Source: Chrysogorgia sp. JL179-B06 (taxonomy: Eukaryota > Cnidaria > Anthozoa > Scleralcyonacea > Chrysogorgiidae). From it: a stretch of DNA of 64,000 bases. Positions 11,238-22,080 of the stretch are shown piece after piece. A program made the position numbers and the translations under genes. The stretch is from NCBI GenBank assembly GCA_035772405.1, contig JAYKKM010000501.1, positions 1 to 64,000 on the forward strand. The letters run 5' to 3'. The first letter of the stretch is position 1. Every line of letters begins with the position of its first letter. A model generated the notes under the pieces. The model did not search any database. It was not told the DNA's origin and was given only the letters and a program-made list of their open reading frames with translations.

Positions 11238-12478
11238 GTCTGTTACATACGCTAACAGAACTGCGTTAGCGATATTGCCGGAACTGGCATTTAATGATAA
11301 ACCCACTTGGACCTTGACTGAGGTCCAAGACGAGTTGAAAAAAGGTATCGCAACTCCGTTGACAGAAGCCTTTCAATCTATTCAACGATACAACTTTTCC
11401 CAGCACGACGAGTATGGAAGATACTCTTTCCACGGGTTTGGAGTTTAGAGGTCATGCTATTCAACTCCAGCCCATACTTTCTAAAAAATGGGTTTTGGTA
11501 ACACGATTGCCTTACAGTATTCCTGAAGAAGCTGTTGCCTGGCCTTACTTCCCTGATGGGTATACGGAATGCTATTCCCTCGAAACGTATTTAAAACTTA
11601 TTAACTCATTCATGTAATGTTTGGTACCCAGGACAGGTATGCACCTGTTTCCGGTCCAATGTGGAATGTCATCAGGCCAATTCCTGTCCTTGCAGACTAT
11701 TGTTCGATGTGCCCACTACCTCTGATTTAAATGATACATGGGAAACCGCGTCGCAACCGGCGCCACAACTTCGGTGACAGCCGATCAGCCTGGTACGTCG
11801 GTAGACCTGTAATATAATTCCACCTGAAAATACGGACACTGTCCCAATTAATACTGTACCGGAAGGTGTGGGAATGGTCCCTATCGTACCATTGCCTGAA
11901 ACACAAGACCTTCGATACTTCTACAGGAAGTAGAGGATCAGGTTCCCCCTACATTATCTGTAGAAAAAGCGGACTTACCATCTGTCCCCCCATCTGAAAA
12001 GGAGGGCGTAGTTCCTCCCTTAGTTCCACCTCAAGTTGAGGACACTGTTCCCCTCATTCCACCAATAGGTGATGATGACGTCGCATCTGGTATGGACTTG
12101 TTTCCATCGTGCTTTAGAGATCCTTCCATCGAGAGCGACGATAATCGTTCTACTGAAAGTGACGAGCAAAATTGCCCATCTGTCAAAAAGACAAAGCTTG
12201 ATGACGCCCAATGTTCTGAGGGCTCTGAGGACAAGGTTCGGCGCCCACCCTCTGGCGTTGGCTACATCCCCAGAAAACTTCCCTTTACCATCTTCTCCCG
12301 AACATTCTAAGTCACACGCAAAACATAAGCTTCCTTGTGCTTCAAATACTTATTCTGAGCCTTCGAAATCGGAAGTTATTCAAACTCGAGGTTGGAAATT
12401 GGTGCGCGATCCTTCGCCACTTAAATCCACTCATCCTGCTCTTGGAAAAGGGAAGATGCAACCAACGCTCCGCTGCTA
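11238..12478 (+). pseudogene. Tx1-like ORF1 (RNA-binding Gag-like protein)
   Basis: ATG at 11238 opens MSVTYANRTALAILPELAFN. After about 70 codons the frame shifts to one reading RGHAIQLQPILSKKWVLVTR, which resembles the RRM-like block of Tx1/L1 ORF1 proteins. The rest (to 12478) is an acidic, Ser/Pro/Thr-rich tail spread over several frames with stops. No CCHC knuckle could be seen. ORF1 proteins coat the element RNA; this one is not translatable as a whole. Confidence 0.6.
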
Positions 12479-12510
12479 AATCTAGTTACTGGTAGTTTAC
12501 TGGACAGTAT

Positions 12511-12600
12511 TAGTCCTGCAGTACTTATCCCAAATTCCCCCTTTACAGGGGTCTTAGTCCTGCAGTACTTATCCCAAATCCTCCTTTACAGGGGTCTCAG
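12511..12600 (+). repeat. 44-bp direct duplication before ORF2
   Basis: Two adjacent copies of a unit beginning TTAGTCCTGCAGTACTTATC and ending TTTACAGGGGTCT, differing by a few bases, lie just before the ORF2 ATG at 12605. Confidence 0.85.
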
Positions 12601-12604
12601 GATA

Positions 12605-13390
12605 ATGTATAAGCTTCTTACACTTAACGTTCAGGGACTTCGATCCCTGGTAAGTTGCCAGACCTTGATGGCCTTCGATGTGGACATTGTATGTCTACAA
12701 GAAACGCATTCTATTTCTGAGCAAGAGTTTTCTGCTTGGATTGCTCCTTCCAATCTAGAAATTATGACCAAAAAACATTTTCAATGTGTCTCGTCTCCAG
12801 GCACTGTCCGTAGCAGCGGTGTTGCCATTTTATTTAAACCTTTTCTGAATCTGGTTCATCAGTGGCGAGACTATTCTGGTCAGTTGATCATCGCTGAGTT
12901 TTCCCGTGGTAAAATTGCATGTTTATATGGGCTGAACAACAAGGACGGTGAAATCTTCTATCAATCTTTTTATCAGGTCATTGACCCCAATTTACCGGTG
13001 TTATTGTGCGGAGACTTTAACACGGTAGTAGATCCATTTATTGATCGGTTTGGGTGTAATCCCACGTCATTCTGGGCGTATAATTGGTCGCCTACCCTGA
13101 CAGATCTATGGGCATATTTGAACTTGATGATGTCTGGCATGACTTGCACCCAGACAACGAGAGTTTACTTGGAGATGGACAAATGGCGCTCAGGATCCCC
13201 AATTGATATGATCTGGCAGTATCAGGGTCTTGTCTCATCACTAGGGATTTTTCCCTTTTTTAGGTCAGACCACTCTTATCATCTTGACGTCGACCTACCA
13301 TCTGAGGTCCCACGAGGCCATTGTCTGTGGAAATTCAACACTTCCCATCTAAAGGACGAGGCCTCCTGTGACGAAATCGAACGATTTTAG
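12605..13390 (+). pseudogene. Tx1-like ORF2, APE-type endonuclease domain
   Basis: Opens MYKLLTLNVQGLRSL, then CLQETHS, LCGDFNTVVD and FFRSDHSYHLDVD. These are the Asn, Glu, Asp/Asn and Ser-Asp-His residues of an apurinic-endonuclease-like nicking domain, all present. The 261-codon frame ends in TAG at 13388-13390. The same frame continues open beyond the stop for about 220 codons, so a single nonsense change separates endonuclease from RT. Confidence 0.9.
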
Positions 13391-15561
13391 ACAGATTGGC
13401 GTTCTGAGCGTGGTCGTTTTCATGCTCTCTCGACCTGGTGGGATGCTGGCAAAGTCCGGCTTAAAAATTTGACTGTTCCTTGTCGCGTGCATCGTCCCTC
13501 CAATATCACCGTTCTTCAACGAGAGGTAGTGCAAGGGACGACGTCCCAGGCTAGATTAGAAGAGGCACGGTTAGAGTTGGCAGCTGAGCTTCGAACTGTT
13601 GCTCAGGGGGCGCAACTGCACGCTAACGTTAAATGGGCAGAGGAGGGTGAAACCACTTCAGATTATTTTCTTCGTCAGGAGAAGGTTCGCGGCCAACAGC
13701 GACTAATCTGTGGGGTCCGGCGGATAGACGGTAGCCTTGCAACATATAAAACAGATATGTTGGCGGTTTGGTGCAACTATTACTATGGTCTCTTTTCGTC
13801 CCAACCATTAGGAAGCGCAGAACAAGATGTCTTTCTTTCTTCCCTCGAGAGTACACTTTCGAAAGTCGAAGTAGCCTCGTGCAACGGTGACTTACTGCTT
13901 GATGAATGCCTAACCACATTAAAGCAATTGCCTACTAATAAGTCACCAGGCATTGACGGTCTTCCTGTAGAATTTTATTTACGTTTTTGGGACCAGATCT
14001 TATATATGTGTTCAACTCATATCTTATATTTGTGTTGGGTAAATTGTCCTTAACCCAACGCTCCGGTGCCATAACACTCTTGTACAAGAAAGGTGATATT
14101 CTTGACACAGCGAATTGGCGTCCTATCACTTTATTGTGTGCAGACTACAAAGTCGCTGCTAAAGTGTTATGTGATCGGCTCTGTAGTGTCGCCAGATCAG
14201 TCTTGCGGCATTCCAGGTTGGTTCATGGGAGAAAACGTACGTCTTCTCCATGACGTCGTTGATTACGCTCAATCTGAGAAGGTGCCTGCAGCTATCCATT
14301 CTCTTGACCAGGAAAAGGCCTTCGATCAGGTAGAGTGGGAATTTCTTTAGACAATCGTTTCGGAGATGGGTGTCGTTACTGTATTCGTCTGTCAACTCAG
14401 CGGTGATCATGAACGGTTTTATGACGGAGGCTTTTCCTGTCAGTTGAGGGGTTCGTCAAGGCTGTCCTCTTTCGTCTCTTCTCTATATGTTGGTCGCAGA
14501 AGCCCTGGCCTGTCAAGCAAGGGCTGACGCATGCATAGATGGATTTCCTTTACCTTGTTAAAGAATCGTGGGGAAAGGTAGTTGGCAAAATAGAGTCGGT
14601 CATCACAACTTGGAACAAGCGCAAACTTTATTTGCGCGGCAGAGCCTTGATTGTCAACACACTTGGTCTTAGTCAGCTTTGGTATCTCGCCACTGTCAAT
14701 AACCTCCACAATACTTTGATTCAACAACTAAATAAATTAATCTTCCCGTTTGTGTGGCAGAAGAAACGGGAATGGGTCAGTCGGAATTCAGTGACACAAC
14801 CCACAGCATGGGTGGGCTTGGGATAGTCAATCTATCTATCAAACTATCCTCTTTGTGGCTTCTTTGGGTGAAGCGCTTCTTATGTGGTCCTGATCATAGT
14901 TTGAAAAATTTCTTTCGATTCTTTTTGCGACGCGCATTGGTGGCTGAACCAGTCACTCGTATTTTCTCCTTTACGGAAATGAGTACAGTTACTTTAAACA
15001 AGCTCCCACTCTTCTATCGTGGAGTCATTAAGTCTTGGATCGCTGTTAAAGCAACTAACGGTAAATGGTTCATTCCTAACAATCCAGCATCATGCCCTTG
15101 GAGACCCTCACTGCTGGTACGCTTACCAGGCCTTGAGTAATGCTGCCGCAACACCACATCATTGTGTGCAGAGATCTCCATCTGTACAATGGTCTGTGTG
15201 GCGTAATTTGGAGCATTGTATGTTATGATCGCGCTGTGATGGACACTTCGTGTCTTGTCGCCATGGTGTCCTGCCAACTGCAGATCGTTTGATGCACTTC
15301 AACATGTTGAGAATTCACCCGAACTGCCATTGCCGTAATCTGGGAACGGCGATACATCTATTTTATCATTGTTCCTTTGTTGCAAAACTAATTGATTGGT
15401 TTTGTGAGTTTTTGAAGCAGGTCCGTTCGTCCTTTCCACGTCCATACTCGCACAACCTACTATATGGCTACAATAATGCTGATGGGCTGCCAGCCGGTTT
15501 GATTGCATTTCTCGGCATTCTCCGACAAAAGCTGTGGTTGACACGAAACCGCCATCGTTTC
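13391..15561 (+). pseudogene. Tx1-like ORF2, reverse transcriptase and C-terminal region, YADD lost
   Basis: Linker, then RT blocks NKSPGIDGLPVEFYLRFWD, TANWRPITLLCADYK, FMGENVRLLHDVVDY and LDQEKAFDQVEWEF (TAG follows at 14348). Next comes the block preceding the catalytic box, then at about 14535 the sequence jumps straight to the thumb/connection block WNKRKLYLRGRALIVNTLGL. The whole segment that should hold Y/F-A-D-D is missing. The C-terminal region (RHGVLPTADRLMHFNMLRIH, CHCRN) continues to 15561. Frameshifts near 14000 and 14185 are also present. Confidence 0.88.
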
Positions 15562-16302
15562 AATAATAATAATAAGAATAATAATAATAACTCTTTATTC
15601 TAAAACTATAGTAAATTATATTTAAAAATTAATCTATTTACAAAAATAGTCTTAAAACGCTGTGTATTGACTGCAGGATACAGACATCCCTTCTTTCGTA
15701 GATTGTACGTTGTCTCTTTTTTTTAGGTATAACTCGTTTTAATGGATGATTATCTAAAGCAGTAACTTTGTTGCAAATTCTTAGATCATGTTTATGTAAA
15801 AGTTCATAAATGCTAAAAGGTTGAGACGTATAACATCTTTTACAGCATCGATCTAGGAATCGCTGAACTATCTTGAGGGTCTGCTTCAGAAGCTCCATAA
15901 ACGGAGAGGGCATAAGTGATATTAGGAAGTACTATTGACTTAAACAAGAGGTCTATTTCTTTCTGATAATAGCGATCTTTCCTAAGTGTTCTTATGACGT
16001 ACAAACATCTATTTGCCTTTGTTAACTTAAGCTTGACATGCTTACTAAACTTACAATCACTCTGAAACGTGACTCCTAACAAGGATAAACTGCTGCATTG
16101 AGGAATATCCTTAATTGCCAAATAGTTAGCGGTGTTATTTTTCTTTTTCAAAATTAACTCCTTGCATTTGCTAGGATTGCAAGACATGCTGTTATCTTTA
16201 GTCCAAGTTAAAAACTGTTCTACCAAGTGAGCTGAACTATCATAGTTCTTCCAAACTGGAGCGACTATGGTGGAATCATCCACGTACTTGAAAATAGCTT
16301 GG
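15562..16302 (-). mobile_element. CR1/L2-like LINE fragment, 5'-truncated inside RT
   Basis: Minus-strand 3' part of an ORF2: starts within RT at AIFKYVDDSTIVAPVW (YVDD catalytic box, about 16262-16300), continues NPSKCKELILKKKN and LLGVTFQSDCKF. After a frameshift near 15880 it ends RFLDRCCKRCYTSQPFSIYE ... with stop near 15640, a short UTR and a (TTA)n tail at 15562-15600. The upstream boundary is the (TAA)n tail of the next LINE. It interrupts the 3' end of the Tx1-like element. Confidence 0.85.
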
Positions 16303-18458
16303 GTAATAATAATAATAATAATAAACTTTATTGAAGTGTCCAGGTTATTTAGTTTTTACAAACTAATTGATGACACTCTTTATTTATATGTAAAAACCTA
16401 TGAATAATTAAATATAGTAAAAACATTAACCTACAGAAACATATGTTTATATATAGAATAAGAAATACTGTTCATAAAAACTGAGTCATTCTCTGCACAT
16501 ATCACAGCATTTGCAGTTATTATTCAGCATACTATTGATATCTAATTCACGTATATTCCTCTTGAATACACTTAAGCTAGCTGAATTCTTAATGTCATTT
16601 TTGTTAATACAATTAATGCTCAGTTTTGACCATAACACTGGCCCAAAATGGCGTACTGAGTGCTTTCCATAATTTACGGTATTAAATCTAGTTATATTAA
16701 AATCCTATTTCTTAGTGAATAATTTGATTGTTTAAAAGTAAATATTTCAGCTACACTTATGGGTGAAAGCTTGTTTTTTACTTTATACATATAAATTGCG
16801 ATATCCTGTAATCTTCTGTTGTGTAACGTTGGCAGCCGAGCTCGATTAAGGAGTGTTTCATACGTGTCTGACTTTGTTTTATAGACTGCTCTCAGCGCAC
16901 GTTCCTGGATACGCTCCACCTTTCTACTATCAGAAGCCTTGCAAAAATGCCAAACCACATGGCAATAAGTAAGAAATGGGAGGATCGGTTTTATAAATCA
17001 TCAATTTGGCAGAACACGGGATTAGATTGCGTAGCCGCATAAGCACTCCCACCTTCTTGTTGGACTTCTTGCAAATCTCACTGATGTGACCACTAAAATT
17101 TAGGATTTCATCAAAATATACCCCTAACAATTTGATGTGGTCAGTAATCTTGATAACTTTGTCGTCTATATGTATATCAGGACTCCGACAGCTGATGTTC
17201 AGATTGCATGGATTTATAATCATTGCCTGAAACTTATCTGGGTTCGCTAAAAGGTAGTTGTCCTTAACCATGTCGTAGCGCATTGTCCTTCCTTTTCTAG
17301 ACTATCTTTCACTTCACCGAAATCTTTCCCTGATTATACTCAATTTCGGGTATTATTATACTCAATTTCGAGGTCATTCAAAAAGACATTGAAAAGGTAG
17401 GGGCCACTCACACTCCCTTGAGTGATTCCCTTGTTGACATCTTTCCAGCTACAAAGGTGATTATTATAGGAAATACGCTATTGTCTTCCCCATAAAAATT
17501 AACATCTTTCCACCATTCCCGATTACCTATCACGGCCTTGGGATTCCTCTGATTTTTACTGATGACCTCTGAGATTCTACTATTAATTAATCTCAGGCGT
17601 TCTTCACAATTAAATGAGATTCTGGACTTGGCCCTCAGCATTGATATCACTAGTGGAGTCATCCACCCGGGATCCCGAGATGACATACGAATGGATCTAA
17701 GTGGCATGCACTTACCCATCAGAGATCTAATTTTGAGATTAACAGCCACGTCCACATCTCCTGACGCCATTACTTCACTCCAATCTTCAGACGCTAAAGC
17801 CAGATAAAGAGCTTGCTTTCGATGTTTCCTGCAGTCACGCAATTGCACCTTGCGACGAATTGGTTTTAATTTAGATCCGGCCGGAAGAATAAAGCCTTTA
17901 TGATCGGTTTTGATTAGCATATTAATGGGGTATGCCTTTCCGAAAAGATCAGGACGATTGGTTAGACAATTATCTAGGCACGCATCACCTCATGTTGGGA
18001 AGTTAACCAGAACATTCCAACCCGACAATGCTTGAAGTTCGTGTTAGTCCAGTCGATTTAAATCTCCCCGCATAGCACGACAGTGTCAGGGTATTTGTCC
18101 ACCACATCGTCAACAAAGGCAATCAAATAGTTTATTAAATCCGCATCCTGATATGTATGGTTAGGTGGATTGTAGAGGCCGCATATTAACAAACGCTGAC
18201 CGGAAGGCAATAACACAGTCAGGCATGTTAATTCAGACCTACTACAACAATAAATATCCAAGACGTTCAGATTATCTCTCACATAGATGGCAACACCGCC
18301 ATTTTTCCTTTTGTCCAATCCAGACCAGCCTCTGTCTCTTCTGAATATAGAATAGTTTGGAATGTTCACAACCGAGTCCGGCATATCAGACGTGAGATGG
18401 GTCTCAGATACAATACAAACATCAATGTCATGATCTGCTTCCAACGCAACTGCCCTTG
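16303..18458 (-). pseudogene. CR1/L2-like LINE (element E), 3' part: endonuclease to 3' tail
   Basis: Minus strand. Endonuclease part 18458-18058 ([34 protein letters not shown]); its GDLN box is present only after a two-base insertion near 18063. Linker (RDPGWMTPLVISMLRAKSRI, NREWWKDVN), then a deletion has removed most RT fingers and palm, leaving [19 protein letters not shown] near 17345-17420. YADD is not found; a short duplication of GAAATTGAGTATAAT sits where it should be. C-terminal part 17283-16490 (LLGVYFDEILNFSGHISEIC, RLPTLHNRRLQDIAIYMYKV) and a (TAA)n tail at 16303-16322. Confidence 0.85.
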
Positions 18459-19615
18459 TGAAAACCAACCCTATTTTTCCCTACAAAAAAGCTATTTTTT
18501 TCAACCCTATTTTATTAATGGTAATATTATTTTAAACCTATCATAATACTATTTTTTACCTATCACTTTGCTATTTTAAATGTTTTTTTTTTAAACAAAA
18601 ATAGGCTATTTTAAAGTTATTTTATTTTCTACAGTTTTTGTTGTGCGAAAACACTGGATATTAATAGGGTTAAAATAGCAATAAAAGCCATTTAAAATAG
18701 TTCTTATACAAGGAACTTAGATTGCAAAATAGCAATAAAATATATTTAAAATATATTTAAAATAGTTTAAAAATATAGAAATAATAGTAATAAAATAGTA
18801 ATAAAATAGTAATAAAATAGCAATAAAATAATGCCAAATGGCTAAAAAATAGTAATAAAATAATGAAAAATAGCTAAAAAATAATAATAAAATAATGGAA
18901 AATAGCATAAAAATATGAATAAAATAATGAAAGACTAAGCTGAAATATAGTGATAAAATAATGGAAAATAGTAAGAATAATATACAATAGCAATAATAAA
19001 TGCTATATAGTTTGGACTATATATTTACCGGTAACAATTACAGTATATACAGAGAACATGCAATGAGCTAACTGAAAGAACAACATGACTGTAACAAGGA
19101 TTGAGCTGTAATTAATTTATTAGATTATAGTAATAGATAATATAACGATATGTTTGCAATTTGGTTTTATATAGGTCACTACTACTGCTGTTTGCTTTCG
19201 GCTTCTTTGTCTTCCAGTATTCTGAAAAACAAAGTATTAACAATATATTATATTATATATAATATATATTCATGTTTTAAATATATTAAATTGAATGCAA
19301 TTTTTGACAGCTGCTATACTGTATATGAGTGCATTATGGATATTAATTATCTTGGAGTAATCAGGTTTGTTTCTGCTAAATTGCAGTGAATAAGTGGAGT
19401 GGGCCAATGGTACTGCCAGAGGTTAGCCTCCTTGAGCAGACGATGTGATGTGTTTCTGTTTTACTCCATACCCTCACTAACGTCGAAAATGGAGTAGTGG
19501 AGTACAACGGAAGCGCCTGACAACTGAGATCTGCCTTCTTGTAATTAGGTGCATTTTCCATTTTGCATACACAAACAATTTAAGAAGACATGAATTCTTT
19601 CACGTATGCTTTCTT

Positions 19616-19915
19616 ATGACAACATTAAATATACATTGCTTATTTGCTTTGTCAGTTAGTGCACGCATTTTAATAAACCAAACAAAATACATAATAGCGC
19701 CAAGCCAAGCACGTCGACAACCCGAAATCACATTTCTCGATTTTCAGTATTTAGCGAAGGAGCGTATCCCACGGAAAGCTACAAGTGACCTTTCAGACAA
19801 CTTATCTAGAACCCTAACTCAAAACGAATTGAACGAATTGACATTAAAGTTCATTTTAATAGCACCAGAGCTTGATGGAGCGATTTCAACGCCAACAAAA
19901 CCGGGCTTACTGTAA
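19616..19915 (+). CDS. Unrecognised ORF inside the DNA transposon
   Basis: A 99-codon frame containing ILINQTKYIIAPSQARRQ and a Leu/Asn/Glu-rich C-terminal half (TLTQNELNELTLKFILIAPE). It is the longest open frame in the transposon interior and richer in G+C than the subterminal repeats. No domain is recognisable; it could be a transposase exon or chance. Confidence 0.2.
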   Translation: MTTLNIHCLFALSVSARILINQTKYIIAPSQARRQPEITFLDFQYLAKERIPRKATSDLSDNLSRTLTQNELNELTLKFILIAPELDGAISTPTKPGLL

Positions 19916-20340
19916 AGGAATTGGTGAAAGCCGTGCATCACAAGCGATAATGCGTGTTTGTTGCAGTGTTCTCTTTAAAAAATTTACATCAGGGTGGATT
20001 TAATTCGCATCAAAACATCACCTTGACTTCGGACAATGTATCGTCGGTAATCAACAAGATGTTTACATAAGAAACGCGCGTGTTGTATACGTATTACCGC
20101 GCATTTTGTTTGATAAATGTATATTCTTAGTCTTACCTTACCAGTTAAACTTGGAGCTTGAGATGATAGGATAAATAGTCAAATGCTGATGGGAGAAACT
20201 CCTTGTCAAACGACCAACTGATCGATAAAACATAGACACATGAGATGAAAGCCGCATCTCTGATGCATTTTGAAATATCCCGCCATGCACGTGGATAACC
20301 AGTTTGCCCCAGTTCTTTTCGACCGCGTCACTAGACGCGC

Positions 20341-20545
20341 GATAGTCTATTTTATCTGTATTTTAAAAATATGCTTTCCTCTTCAAATGTAAAATAGGAA
20401 TTAAACAGTCTATTTTATTCTATTTTATGGATAAAGAAAGATAAATACGTTTAAAATAGTCTATTTTATCTGTATTTTAAAAATATGCTTTCCTCTTCAA
20501 ATGTAAAATAGGAATTAAATATCCTATTTTATTCTATTTTGCATT
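20341..20545 (+). repeat. 111-bp tandem duplication in the right subterminal region
   Basis: TAGTCTATTTTATCTGTATT through AAATAGGAATTAAA occurs twice, starting at about 20345 and 20456, almost identical. It lies within the right arm of the DNA transposon. Confidence 0.85.
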
Positions 20546-20785
20546 TTCTGCTGCAATTTAATGTGAAAAATAGTCTTAAAATATGCTATTTTATTTATGT
20601 CTGTGTGAAAATAGTTATAAAATAAAGTAAAACAGGGATAAAATATAGTTCACTAATTTTTAGAAATATCGTGATAGCATTAAAATAGGGTTTTCGCTAA
20701 ATAAAATATGATAAAAATAGGTGTGATAGTAATAAAATATACTTAAAATAGCAATAAAATATAGTTGTTTTCGTAAGGGTGGAGC

Positions 20786-21430
20786 GCGAACTCTGTTCTT
20801 TGACTTGGCTAATCCACAGATGTTAGCAAACAGGCACTTGGGGACAGCAAATTCAGTAGATGTTACGTTTTTGTTAACACAAGGTATACGAATTAAGCAA
20901 CTCCGTTCTGTCTGTTGGATAAAATTATTTACCTTAGGACAACGACATTCAACAACAGTTATTTTCATTAACTGTACCTTGTTATTACTATTAGGCGAAA
21001 AAGCGACACGATTTAAACCGGCCCACGCTGTCCTCTGTATTTTAGAATCCCCATCGACTTGAGATGGCCCATTGTAGATGTAGACGGCTTCAAAGCAAAA
21101 TTACGAAGAGATAAGAGCTTCTTTCGATTCATGGGGCCAGGTTGAGGATGTACACCATGCATATACTTATATCCTTCAAGATGGAATTCTCTGGGATAAT
21201 TAAAATGGTCATACCATGACGGCCCATAACAAGATAGGTCGTCGAGTTCTTTCTCTTGATGTGAGTATAGACATAATACGAGTATACTGCAGTAGAGGTG
21301 CTTCCTTAGCAATATCCCGAGCTTCCTTATGAGTTATGTCAACTCCTGGGATCACAAATGCGTTAGTAAGACTAAGAAATAGGATAATATAGATATGTAA
21401 ACCCGCAAACCAAGAAAGCGTGGCGGCCAT
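20786..21430 (-). pseudogene. CR1/L2-like LINE (element E), 5' part with signal-peptide-like start
   Basis: Minus strand. ATG at 21430 opens MAATLSWFAGLHIYIILFLS, a hydrophobic stretch like a signal peptide. After a frameshift near 21250 the next frame contains YMHGVHPQPGPMNRK (21133-21162 for the PGP part) and HLKSMGILKYRGQRG, then a further frame with VPKCLFANICGLAKSKNRVR that leads into the endonuclease. The transposon at 20785 cuts the frame after this arginine, and the reading continues at 18458 as [12 protein letters not shown]. So this is the 5' end of the same LINE. Confidence 0.82.
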
Positions 21431-22080
21431 GTTGTCGCCGTAATATTGAGCGACGGGATTTTCCCAGATGCTGAATATTCCTTGGAGCCAACAATGTCAT
21501 AGTTTCGCTTCATTACGCGAATCCAGCAACGACACTGACGCGAATCATATTTTCTATCGGACTGGTTAGCTGATGGGGTGCTGGGTCACCTTTCACTGGA
21601 CGGAACTCTTCTTTTTCCGACTGAGCTATGTTCCAACCGTTATAATAAGTTAGAAGTTTTTAGTTTTTTACCATTTTTAATCCAGTTTTAACCTTGTGTG
21701 TTCAGGCCTAGTCTGTCAGGAAAGTCCAACATCATAGGAACCGCTTGTGGCAGTGCTTGTACAGACTAGGTATCCCCATACTCCGGTTTGGGTTTCTTTT
21801 AAGCCTTACTTTTCCTGGTGGGTGCAACAATAGATTTTCCTTTGAGACAGGGCAAGTGAGCCTTCCTTTACGGAAGGTAGGTAATCTTGCGGTCTTTATA
21901 GTAGTTTTAGATTATTCTCAATTCGCGCTTTTCCGCCTAGTAGAATACTAGTGTAGAAAATGAAAGAAGCCGGGCATGCCTTCATAGCACGTGACCGGTC
22001 ATTTATGGCACACGGAGCGAAGGCATAATCCCGAAATGAGATCAAGTGTAGTCTATCCTGTGTCACATCGGAATGGCTAA
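21431..22080. other. No gene seen
   Basis: Mixed-composition DNA between LINE E and the second Tx1-like copy. A frame near 21960-22020 (GHAFIARDRSFMAHG) might belong to the Tx1 ORF1, but nothing firm. Confidence 0.4.

Larger units (their letters stand above)
10803..15561 (+). mobile_element. Tx1-like non-LTR retrotransposon, nearly full length but broken
   Basis: Two-ORF LINE: a 5' region to 11237, ORF1 (11238-about 12480), a duplicated spacer, and ORF2 with endonuclease (12605-13390), RT (to about 15140) and a C-terminal Cys/His region (15250-15560). Target-primed reverse transcription is the known mechanism of the family. The copy has stops, frameshifts and a deletion that removed the catalytic RT box. 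It ends abruptly at 15561 where the (AAT)n tail of a minus-strand LINE joins. Confidence 0.88.
18459..20785. mobile_element. 2.3-kb DNA transposon with AAAATAG subterminal repeats, inserted in LINE E
   Basis: Ends are imperfect inverted repeats: left CCCTTGTGAAAACCAACC, right (complement) CCCTTACGAAAACAACTA. Next to each end are about 450-500 bp rich in short AAAATAG/CTATTTTA motifs. The interior (about 19020-20330) is different in composition. The flanks are two parts of one LINE reading frame, which shows the insertion directly. No clear transposase: frames at 19150-19389 and 19616-19915 match nothing I know. Superfamily unresolved; a clean target duplication was not evident. Confidence 0.75.

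Noticed and set aside
18717..18908. Phe/Tyr/Leu-rich minus-strand ORF like a membrane protein
   Set aside because: It is translated AAAATAG repeat of the transposon arm.
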